Source: Yamagishiella unicocca (Eukaryota > Chlorophyta > Chlorophyceae > Chlamydomonadales > Volvocaceae). From it: a stretch of 64,000 nucleotides of DNA. Every line of letters starts with the position of its first letter. Position 1 is the first letter of the stretch. A program made the position numbers and the translations under genes. The notes under the pieces were generated by a model that made no database searches, had not been told where the DNA came from, and saw nothing but the letters and a program-made list of their open reading frames with translations. This document shows positions 44,764 to 55,270 of this stretch, piece by piece. The stretch lies in assembly GCA_003116995.1 (NCBI GenBank), contig BDSL01000086.1:62001-126000 (forward strand), given 5' to 3'.

Positions 44764-47700
44764 ATGTCGTACGCCCCCCCCCGGCGGCGCAGTACCGCCT
44801 GGAGCGGCGCGTGGGTGAGGGTACGTACGGCGTCGTGTACCGCGCTACGGAGGTGGCCACGGGGCAGACTGTGGCGGTGAAGGTGCGGCCGGGGGGGGGG
44901 ATTATATAATAAATCCGGGGGGGGGGGCGGCGGGGACGGGGGGGGGGAGCAGCCCGGGGTGAGCCTGCTGCTGAGTTACCCCCCCCCCCTTGCTGTGCCC
45001 AGGAGATGCGCCCAGACGATTCCGAGGAGGGCGTCCCGAGCAGCGCCCTGCGCGAGATAGCCATACTGCTGGAGCTGCGGCACGACAACGTGGTCAGGTG
45101 GGCCAGGCGGGGGGGGGGCTGCGGCGACCCATGGGTCGTGACGTGGGGGCGGCAGGGCCTGCTCCGCCGCTCACTCGCGCCCTGCCGAGACCTCCCTCCC
45201 GCCGTCCCTCCCGCCACCGCCATGTCCAGCCAACGAATCAAGTTGTCGCACGTGCGCCCCAAACGTGACGGTGTATTTCCCCTCCCCCTCTCCCATGTCG
45301 AGTTACCGGTTCTTTTATGTAACCCCTCTTCTCCCCCCCAGGCTGCGCGAGGTGACTCGGGACTATTCGGGCGCCGAGGCCCAGAGGAGCACCCAGCTGT
45401 TCCTGGTGTTTGACTTCCTGGTGGGGGGGGAGGGGGAGGAGGGGGGCGGGGGGAAAGGGGGGAGGGGGGGGCACCGCTGACCTCCCTAGCCTCTGTACCT
45501 GGCAGCTGCGAGAGCCGCACCTCCTGCCACCACCCGGTGCCGTCCGGACCTCCCCGCGGCTGTAGCACCGGCACTGGCGCGCGTCACTCTTGTCCCTCCC
45601 CCCCGCCTTTCTGCGGCTCGCCCCGCTGACTCCCGTGGCCTGTCACCCCCCCCCCCCCCCCGGGCAGGACCTGGACCTGCACCGGCTGATGCACATCTAC
45701 CCACAACTGGGGTCCAACCCGCGGCTTGTGAAGGTACGGCACAACCTGTACGGTTTCAGTTGTGAGGTCGGCACCCACGTGGGGGCACAACTGTCGAGCC
45801 GAGCTGCGTACCATGGAGTGCGAGTAGCGGCACGCACGGCAGCGCGATCAGCCCCGGGTTCCCTCACACCCCGCGGACGGGGACCTCCGCGCCCCCCACC
45901 CTCCGCCCCGGGCCTCCTCGCCCCCACTCCCTTCTCCCCCCTCTCCGCCGTCCGCCCTCACGCGCGGCTGCCAGATCACTCGTTCCCCCCTCTCCGTCCG
46001 CCCTCCCACTGTACGGCAGTACTACACCTACCAGCTGCTGAGTGGGCTGGAGTACTGCCACCGCCGCCGCATACTGCACCGGGACCTCAAGCCGCAGGTG
46101 GGGGGTGGGGGGCAGGCAGGGGGGGCAGGGGCGAGGGAGGGCCAAGCAGGGGTAAGGCAGGGTTACGGGTGCAGTACGACCCCTCACCTGTTCAACCACC
46201 CTTGTGTCGCAACTCCAGAACCTGCTGGTCGACCTACACAACCGCAACCGGATCAAGATCGCTGATTTCGGCCTCAGCCGCGCCTTCGGTGTGCCCGTCC
46301 GCCTGCTGAGCCCCGAGGTGGGTGGTGGGCACGGGAGGGAGGAAGGGGGGTGGAGGGGTGGGGGTGGGGATGGGAAAGCTCCTATTTTTGTATTTGGGAC
46401 AGGGGGCGGGGCCGGGGGCGGGGGCGGGGGGGCCGACGTCCCCAAGGCATGTCCCTGCACCTGCGTCTGCCGGCCCCGCAGCCAACATGCTAGCCGCCTC
46501 CCCTCCCCTCACAACCTCCCATACCCCCCCCCAGTCGCGTTACCGGTTCTTTTATTGTAAACCCCCCCTTGCCCCCCCGCCTCCCCCCCGGCCCCCGCAG
46601 GTGGTGACGCTGTGGTACCGGCCCCCCGAGCTGCTGCTGGGCGGCAAGCTGTACGGCACGCCTGTGGACATGTGGAGCGTCGCGTGCGTGGTTCTGGAGC
46701 TGTCCAACCGCTGGCCGCTGTTCCCGGGGTCGACGGTGGGTGGTGGCGATGGTGGTGGCGGTGGTGGCGGCGGTGAGGTTCGCGGTGGGGTTGCCTGGGC
46801 AAGGGACAACCGTTGCGAGGCCGACCAGTGCTAAGCACCCAACCGAAGTAAACGGACTCCTGCCCTTCCCCCCGCTGCCCGTTCCCATACTGCTGCGTTG
46901 TGCTGTGCTGGTGGCGGGCTGCTGGTGGCGGTGGTTCTGCTGGTGGCGGTGATCTGCTCTACCGGTGCAGGAGATCGACACGCTGCTCAAGATCTTTGAG
47001 AAGCTGGGATCACCGGATGAGGCCTCGTGGCCGGGGCTGGCGGAGCTGCCGCACTGGCGGCCCGCACTGCCCAGGTACCGGCCCCGGCCCTGGGAGGAGG
47101 TAGGGCTGGGGGGTGAGGGGAGGGGCATGAGGGGGCAGCAGGCGGCGGCGGAGGCGGCGGGACAGGGTAGGGAGGCGCACTCGCACATGGCGGCAGTTGG
47201 AAGCAGGCGATGATGGCAGTTGGGAGTGTGGAGGTGAGGGGGTGAGGGGGCGGCGGTGGTAGTTGATGTGGGCGGGGAGTCTGGCGAGCTGGGCAGCGCC
47301 CTCCCCTTCCTGCCCCGCCACCAGCCCGCACCGCACCTCACGGTCACCAGAGCAATTCCCTCTCTCCGGCCCCGGCCCCGCTTCCCTCCCCCCCACTCCC
47401 CGCCCCCCGCCAGATTGCCCCCCGGCTGGACCCCCAGGGCAGGGACCTGATGCGGCGCATGCTGGTGTACGACCCCGCGCAGAGGTGGGCCCTATGCGCG
47501 GCCTCCCGACTTGCCTCCTGCACCCTAGGCACAGCTGCGGGGCCGCTTCAAACGTCAGGGGTGGTGATGTGGCAATGTGTACGGTGTTGGGATGAGTCAG
47601 CCGTAGGCCCTGTCCACTACCGGTACGGCAGTTTGATGGGCCCTGCAACTACCCGCGTGCCCTGCCTGGCCGGATGTCCGCATCTCGGTCTCACCCCCCT

Positions 47701-47953
47701 CCCCGGCAGTCAACCCTAGTCCAGTAGCATGCGCGCGTCCAGGTGTCCGAAGATTATTCACCAGCTACGTCCCCATGTCGAGTTACCGGTCCTTTTCTGT
47801 AACCCCCTCCCCTCCCCTCCCCTCCCCTCTCTCCCTCCGCTCCAACCCGCGCCCCTTTCGGGCCGCAGGATCACCGCCGCTGCCGCCATGCGGCACCCCT
47901 ACTTCGAGGGCATATCGGAGCTCATGGCCAACCCGCCGGACCTGACCGCCTAG
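44764..47953 (+). CDS. cyclin-dependent kinase with PSSALRE helix
   Basis: Ten exons, phases consistent: about 44793-44882, 45003-45097, 45342-45420, 45668-45733, 46020-46097, 46219-46317, 46601-46735, 46971-47099, 47414-47484, 47869-47953; about 308 residues plus a short N-terminus. Landmarks in order: [13 protein letters not shown] (Thr14/Tyr15 equivalents kept), VAVK lysine, cyclin-binding helix [22 protein letters not shown] hinge, [57 protein letters not shown], and a final RHPYFEG. PSSALRE is the form seen in animal CDK5; plant CDKA has PSTAIRE. The T-loop reads [10 protein letters not shown], so Ser replaces the usual activating Thr. CDKs bind cyclins and drive cell-cycle or transcription steps; which cyclin is unknown. 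No in-frame ATG is joined to the first kinase exon: ATG 44764 is one base out of frame across a C9 run, or a start exon lies upstream. Confidence 0.95.
45292..45326 (+). repeat. intron motif, copy 1 (CDK gene)
   Basis: GAGTTACCGGTTCTTTTATG plus TAACCCC, just before the acceptor of exon 45342-45420. Confidence 0.85.
46532..46567 (+). repeat. intron motif, copy 2 (CDK gene)
   Basis: GTTACCGGTTCTTTTATTG plus TAAACCCC, before the acceptor of exon 46601-46735. Confidence 0.85.
47771..47808 (+). repeat. intron motif, copy 3 (CDK gene)
   Basis: GAGTTACCGGTCCTTTTCTG plus TAACCCCC, before the acceptor of the last exon (47869-47953). Confidence 0.85.
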
Positions 47954-47980
47954 GGGGGGGGGCTGGGGTGGTGGTGTGAG

Positions 47981-48039
47981 ACCGATGACACGAATAAACG
48001 ACAAGATAGTGGGCGCATGGTCGGCGGGCAGCGAGGATG
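47981..48039 (+). repeat. dispersed ~58-bp repeat, copy 2 (3' UTR)
   Basis: Same element as at 41514-41571, here 28 bp past the CDK stop codon and in the same orientation, again behind a G-rich run. Confidence 0.9.
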
Positions 48040-48519
48040 CGGGGGGCTGGGGGGGGGATTGAGATGAGTCACGGAGGCGGTAGAGGTCGGTAGAGCTCGG
48101 GGGAGAGTGTATACAGATTGGTTGGGGGGCCGAGTTGTGCGCGGCTGGGGGGCCACGGGGAGGCAGCAGCGCTGGGGGGGGGGCTGGGGGGCTGGTGGTG
48201 TCGGGGGTGGCAAATCATTTTTGCGGGGGGGGGGAGCTCGAGTACTGCACTAGCTTCGGGGAGAGCAGGGGGGCGGATGCGCCACGACCTAGCTGGTGCC
48301 GTGGAGCGGGCTGGTGGGGGGTTCGAGGGAAACCCGTGGGCTGGTGGGGGGGGGGGCGCTGGCTGAGCTGGCGCCCGAGGACGAGCTTGGTGTGCTGTTG
48401 TTGTGCTGTGTTGTGCGTGGATGGGGTTGGGCCGGGCGCTAGGACTGGCTCCCTCGTGCGCATGTACGACACTTAGGCCAAGCTGAGCCTACCTGGCCGG
48501 AGACAGGTGAAGCAGTAAT

Positions 48520-48524
48520 TGTAA
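48520..48524 (+). terminator. candidate UGUAA polyadenylation signal (CDK gene)
   Basis: TGTAA about 570 bp past the CDK stop. Confidence 0.4.
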
Positions 48525-50824
48525 CATGTGGGCGGGGGATGACATATCTTCGTACAGCAGGAGGCCATGGGAGGGACACATACCCTAGGATACGTAACAG
48601 CATGAGCAGCATTCGTAGCTAGTAATGACAAACAAATACTGCGCATACAGCGCAACATTATTATGGGGGTGGGGGGGCGGCCGGACCCTAGTCCATCACG
48701 GACCCGAGGTGGCGGCTCCCCTTTCGGCAACGCGCTTGAGCGAGATTTAGTAATACCGTATACAGCAAGCAAATTGACGCATTAGAAAATCACTACCTAA
48801 TCACCTTACACGCATTTCGACATGCGATGAGTTCCATAAGGCCTACATGCTTGGGCCCTCACGCCGCCCTCCTCTTCTGCCCCCCAACATTCCACTTTCC
48901 ACACCCACACTCTTGGGCACGCCAGCACCGCTACAAGCGGCGCCGCTCTCCGCGTGCTGTTCCGCTCCAACCCACACAACACAAGTCCCGTCTCCCGTAC
49001 TGCAGGTCAGAAGCGCGCGGCGGCGGGTACCCTCGCGCGCCGCAACTCGATGCAACTCTAACTCAACTCAAACTCAACTCAACCACCAAGGCACCGTCCA
49101 ACCAGACACCGTCTTCCGTCCCAGCACCGCGACACCCGCCTTCACTACACTGGCGGGTGCGCAACCATACTACATCCAAGCAAACCGCTCTTCGTCCGTC
49201 CGTCCGTCCGTTCCTGCATACAACGAAGCTGCGAACCCAGCCTCAGCCCCTGGGCATCCCAATCGTGACCTTTCGACACCCAGTGAGCGGCATGACACTG
49301 GAACGAAATAATGGCCGTGGCGGAATCTGTGGCTTTCCGCCAGGCTGCGGCGTTGACGTAGTCCATCCGTCCATCGAGATGCCTCCAATCATAACACATA
49401 ATCATCATATCACTACCACCATCATATCACGAGATCAACTATCGTAAGCAAGTTGCAAGTTCTTTATCGTGCCCCAACCCGCCAAAAGCAGCTAACACCC
49501 ATGCGCTCTCCGTCCTTGGACCCACGCAGCGGAATGGCACCGCATGGAGCCCGTCACAAAACCGTGGCGGTGGGAACATCCGTTGACGTGAGACCGCAAG
49601 TACTGCGCAAGCACAAGACCACCACCAACACATTCGCACAACCTCTGGTAGCTGCAGCCGCAGGGGCAGGGCGCACGCTTAAACACCTGGTGTGGAGGGC
49701 ATTCGCAAGCCAGGTATGTACGGCACACACACACACACACTTGTGCGCGCCAGCACCAGCACAGAACGCCAGAATGGCCCCACTGCCCTGCTGAGGAGAT
49801 AGCCTCACGCCCAGCAAAAAACTCCAACGCGTGACGACCACCACCGTCTGCATCTCCAATACCTGTGTCGGTAGCAGAGCCGCAAACCTGCGCCTCATCC
49901 ATCCATGCGAGGTCCGTGTGACCTCACATCCACCCCCGTCCGCACCAGGCGACGTACCTCCCGGCCATTGCCACGACGCTCTACTCTGAGCCAAGCGCTG
50001 TGGGCGCATATGCATCAAACAATGGCCGTCACTGTGACTAACCGTAATACAGCATAGGAACCATCACCACGAGCATCATGCCCGGCAGCAAAGCCCGGCG
50101 TGTGTGTTTGTCATGGAGCTGCAGCTGCAGCCGGAGCTGGGAGGACACACGGCACGGCACGTGGCTGAGCGCAGTGGCGCTGTCGCAGCCCTTGCCCCCA
50201 CCGTAAACTCCTTTGCGCAACTTGCCATGCTTCACGTGCACTTGGAGTGGCAGGTTGGTCGCCGCCCGACGTCATCCAACCCTCCGCTACCCATCACAAC
50301 ACCGACTGTCGCCCAAGCCCCATGCATGGCTCGCACCCAAGTGGACCTACCGTAACCATTGAAAAAAAGTAAAATTCAGGCGCGTGCCCATGCCGCATCC
50401 CTGCTCTTCCGAAGCGCGACCTCTGCAAAGCGGAGGTCCAGAGGCCAGCCACAGTACACCTCCCATCTTTCGACATCTAAGTGCCCCCCGTATGCTAACA
50501 CTTACATAGGACAGCACTTGTGCAGGGACTCTGACTGTGGCCACCGGGATAACCCTAAAAATCCGGCTGGAACACCTTTCATGCATCACAACCTGCTAGC
50601 ATGCGTCATAAATAGCATGCAACTCATGAGTTCAGAGATGCTGGATAGCGACTGGCATGCCGACGCGCGCGTCGAGATGTACCGCTGGCAGAAACGCAGC
50701 CGCGCCGGGAAGGATGGTGCCTTGGGCCGCTTGTACACGAGCTGCTTGAGCAGCCAATAAAGGGCCATCAAAGGCCAGAAGATGGGCAAGGGTGATGACA
50801 GGCTCCCGCTTCGCTGACCCGCTC
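48525..50824. other. intergenic, no gene recognised
   Basis: Moderate GC, short frames only. A CA microsatellite lies near 49723-49741. Confidence 0.5.
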
Positions 50825-51073
50825 TTAATGTCCGCCGTCGCGACGCAAGGCAGTCTCAGCCTGCTGAAAGTAGGCTTCAATCTCTTGTCGAGATGGAGTA
50901 CCGAAGAGGCTGCGGGCGACTCCGGAGAACTGCGGCGGTGTTAATGCGGCTGCCGGAGGGCTTGGCAGATCAGCAACGCCTTCGAGCGCAGGAGGCGTCT
51001 GGGGTGTTTGTGCCAGGCGAACTGTTGGGTGTGCCAGCACTGAAGCGAAGCGCGGGTTGTGGTCGCAAGCCAT
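50825..51073 (-). CDS. possible small protein, 82 residues, unknown
   Basis: An ATG-to-stop frame with natural-looking composition: Pro/Ala-rich middle (TPPALEGVADLPSPPAAALT) and a helical end (SLFGTPSRQEIEAYFQQAET). The SLFG and E-I-E-x-Y/F-F-x-x-A-E pattern faintly recalls the start of the CDK-inhibitor (KIP/KRP) box, but the KYNFD-like half that completes that box is absent before the stop, and I found no second exon. It may be a real small gene, a first exon, or chance. No promoter or poly(A) evidence. Confidence 0.3.
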   Translation of the reverse strand: MACDHNPRFASVLAHPTVRLAQTPQTPPALEGVADLPSPPAAALTPPQFSGVARSLFGTPSRQEIEAYFQQAETALRRDGGH

Positions 51074-53739
51074 GATATTGTTTGGTCAAGAAACACTGTG
51101 AGATGTTGGGTCCGTGTCAAGTTGTCGAAAAGTCTCAGAGATGTTATCGTTATAGAGGCATAACTACACGTTCTGGCTGCAACGCACAAACGTCAATCAG
51201 CTATACGACAACACACTTTCCCAGACGATGTCGACGCGTTGGCGACCAGTACAACAAAATGACCGCCATTCCGGCCCGTACGTCCACCAAGAACAAGGAC
51301 AAAGAAGAGTTCGGCATTCTCCATAAAACTAATAATTGATTTTGTATCGCCATATCGCAGGCCCAAGAACCCCTCCCAGAAAGCGTGGGGGCGGTACTGT
51401 GACGGACAGCGAAATGGTTCGGCAAACGCAGCGCGGCATGTCGCAATGATTGTTCTACAGAAGTCTTCGAAATATGCCTTCGGACTTTATCTGCCTTGTG
51501 TGTTACCTGGCAGGTGGGGTTCAGTAGTTGGTTAAAGGTGGTTGAAGGGACCACCGGCTTGCTCCGGTCTGAAATCATTACGACCCATTAATGCTTGGGT
51601 ATTTATAAGGCGTGGAAAGCGTCATTTTAGGTAGGGTCAAGGTCTTCGTCCAAGTGGGAAGTTAGGTTTTGGCGTGGCATGGTGCAGAACATTATGAAGT
51701 GAATACAAAAGATATAATCATTTCTTTATGTGGATGTTGTTTTCCTCAGCTCCAAATGCGTCGCAATTCGAGTAATGAACGGATTCCGGTGCGACATCAT
51801 GACATGACGGTGAATAGGACGCATTGTCATCCGTTGAAGGCCTGTCGGCAATCATATAAAAAATCTCGTCGAACAGATAGTTCCTACTGTGCCTCTTTGG
51901 GGAAATGCCACACCAGATGTGAAACCACCGTGTCCCAACCTCCTCCTTAGCCGTTCTCCTCATCTCTTCTGCTCCCGACCAGTCTGCGTGCCGTGTCGTT
52001 TCCGCAATGCATATAGATGCGTAGACATGAAGTCAATGATGGTTGCCGTGACTTCGTTGTCCCTCGTATTTCTGTAACGTTGCGACGTCGGCGACTGCTC
52101 GGCCCACCTATCTGTACCGATAGCGACGTGCCGGCTAAAACATGTAAAGCCGTGACTATGCAGCGGTGTCACAGTGCCCTTTTGGCGCTATCATACCCAC
52201 CTTTCCCTTTCTCCCGGTGTCTTCTTGCCAGCCTGAGGGGCAGAACCCCGGGCATCCGAGTTCCGTCGGATCATCATCCAGCCGCGCGTGCAACTCCACA
52301 ACGCGACATTTTTGGGTAGTGGAATCCGTTTGGTATTTGCCTGACTCGAACCGCATGGATAGAGTCGGGCACTATGCCACCGCGGGTTGCGATGCGCAAA
52401 ACGGTAATTGCGACAGCCGTGCAGTCACGTGTGCTACATACTCCCGCGCTCTACCCTCCGATGGTTGGTCACTGGGCTGCTGGGTCACCAGGGCTGCGCA
52501 GGCTGCGGCGCGCTCGGTGTTTCCGTTCGGCGTCAATCTAGCCTTTCCATCCATCTAACGGTCAAGCACCTACTCTCCCAAAACGCGTTGAATCTTTTTA
52601 AATGTCGACAACCATTGATAGACGTTAACTTCCGCCTTTGAAATGTCCCCTCCCTGTTTCCTCTGCTCATGCGCGCTTCCATAACGTGGTCGGTCGGCTT
52701 GGGTCGGTTCGCTGTCAGCGACTTCATCCAGACAGACGCGATCATCTCGCCACGTCCGTTCAAGTCCCGGGTCGAGGCGAGGGCGGTGGAACCGTGGGCC
52801 CCAGACCAAAAGGCAGAACCACCGTGCTGTGATGGGCGGATTCCTCGCGTCGACGCCAGCTGCGATCAGCTGTTATCACACCGGCCTTCCGGAAGGAGGT
52901 GCTCCGGAACCACCAGCAGATGTTTCATAACGGGACAGCTCGCCTCGTAACCGGGGGGCGCGACAGCAAAACTTCTGCACGCATCGCTGCTGTTTGACCC
53001 AGCCTGCAAACTTGCACCAATCATTGCGCGCCACCCCACGCCGCCGAGGTTTACACTGCCCCGCATGCCCTCGCCACGGCGCCTCCGCGTGCCTCCCCCA
53101 CGGCGGACTGAGCGCCCCCCCCCCAGTACCCCTTTCACCGCAGTAGACCCCCTGGTGCGATCCGTCGGACGCAGCGGGTAATGCAGGTGCGGCTGTTTCC
53201 CAATCTGGCGGTCGGGCGTTCATCATAATCAGACCAGGACGCCAGGGCAAGCGGAAACATACCGTACGGCCTGGCTGGGACCTCGCCTCTTGTAACATTT
53301 GCCCAGCTCCCAGCACGATCTGATTGGGGCATCACACTTCAGCAGTGTCGTGTCTCTAACGATGCAGGCCATCAAGACTTTCCGTTCTATCAGCGCAGCG
53401 CGCTCCTGCCGGCCACACAGTCCTCCGCAATCACCACATACCAAACCCCAGAGACGGTACACCTCTGCACAACAGCAGCAGCGGCGCCCCTCCATGCACC
53501 GACGACCCAAGAGCGGCTCACAGCCCCAGAGGGGGAATCATCGCAGCCAATCCACCGCCCTATCCCTCCTCCTAAAACGGGCTGCTGGCGCTTTAGGGGA
53601 GTTGAGCTGCTGGGAATACCCTGCAGCCCCCTCTTTGACCGGCCCCCAGCAGCATCCAGCCAGGAGCAGTGTAGGGGCACTCGTGGCTGCACTGTAACCC
53701 TCAATGGCGGCACGTGGCGCCTTGTCGACATATACCTCT

Positions 53740-53797
53740 GCACAATGCGGCCACCATCTTGCACAATGCGGTCACCATCTTGCACAATGCGGCCACA
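53740..53797. repeat. 21-bp tandem repeat
   Basis: GCACAATGCGGCCACCATCTT units at 53740 and 53761, with a partial third from 53782. Confidence 0.9.
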
Positions 53798-54780
53798 TCC
53801 CCACGAAACACGTTTCTCGACCTGCCTGTCCAACTGCCGGCCCACCCTGCCATGTCGGCCGCCTGCAGCAGCGCAGTGGCCCCACCCGCCAATATCCCCG
53901 TTGGCCACCCGCAATAAACCAGCCCAGCCCAATGTAACAGTGGTTGTCGAATAACACCAGCTCAGCCGAGTACGTTGGAAACATGCGGCACGCGAAAAGC
54001 CAGTGAAGGCACAGTTCCATATCCTTTGGAGCAGTACCCAGCCATTCGCTCCTACCCAGCCGCCCATTCCTGCCCAGTTCGCATCAATGTTGGTCCCGCA
54101 TGATGCCGTCAGGCGGCACATGCACATACACATACACGGTGACGCAACAACCTCCGACCCAGAGCCTGCAGCTGCCCTCCCGCACCCCCCGGGTCCCCAT
54201 GTAGGCCCGACCTCCCTCCTCCCGCCTCTGAAGTCTTCGTGCTTCCACATCCTGTGCCTGCCTGCCTGCTCGCCGCTCTAGGAGCCGCCCATGATCCCAT
54301 CCAGCGCCCCTGCCTGCCTGCCATTCGCTTCGCATCCCTAACCAATCCAACCTGCCAAAACACAGCCACCGCCACCTGCCATCTGCCCCGCGGTATCCCC
54401 GCACGCACTATATCTCACATCAGAACAGCAGCAGCAGCAGCAGCCGGTCACGAGGGCGGCCCTCCCTTTCGGACGGCGATGTCACCCCCTCAGGACCATC
54501 ACTTGCCGCTCCTAGACTGCAGGGCGCCCGGATTCTGCCATTGCAGCCCCTGCTACTCCCTCTGGGGCGGCAGGCACGCCGGACAGACATCCAGCTCTTC
54601 TTGCCCGCTTCTCCACCGTGTTGCCCCACTCAGTATCCGTGCAGTCCCGAGCTACCGCAACCTCCTGCGCGGCGGCATGAGCGCGGACGTTCACCCTACA
54701 GGATCATGCACCTGCCGCCAAAATGAGTTCCTAGCTGGCGTCCTTAAATGAAGCGGCACACGCAGCTTGATGGCTGTGGC

Positions 54781-54824
54781 TGCGGTGCGGTGGCGCCAGT
54801 GCTGCGGTGCGGTGGCGCCAGTGC
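54781..54824. repeat. 22-bp tandem duplication
   Basis: Two units of TGCGGTGCGGTGGCGCCAGT plus two bases, period 22. Confidence 0.85.
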
Positions 54825-55270
54825 AGGGCACCACCACCTGCGCCGTCAATGGCTGTTGCTGCCGCTGAGCCGATCTTCGAAGGCGGTGGCGGTGAGGACG
54901 GCCCAGTTGGCAGGCAGCCTGCATATCCACACCACACCCACACGCACGTGGAGGGAGGTCACAAAGGCGTGGTGAGGGGGACGGAGTTCGGGGGCGGGTG
55001 AGGTTCGAAGGACAGGACGGGGGGCGTGTTCGTTGCACTTGGTCAAGAGGAAGAGGCGACGACGGAGTCGGCCCGTAGGCGGCGAGCACGAGCAGAACCC
55101 TGAGAATCAGCGAGGCGGCACATCACACACCTCTGCTGGGGCCTTCCCCTAATGAGCGCGGAAGGCCTGGTGAACTGTCATCGCCCCTTCCCCCTCCCCC
55201 CCGCTTATGAATCTCCCCCCTATGGCCTCTGTGGCAATACGATGACACTGCGGGGCGGGGTGTACGACAC

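Larger units (their letters stand above)
51074..55270. other. intergenic, no gene recognised
   Basis: Only short or low-complexity frames. Contains a 21-bp tandem repeat (53740-53797), a 22-bp duplication (54781-54824) and the 3' flank of the membrane-protein gene. I found no credible splice chain. Confidence 0.5.
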
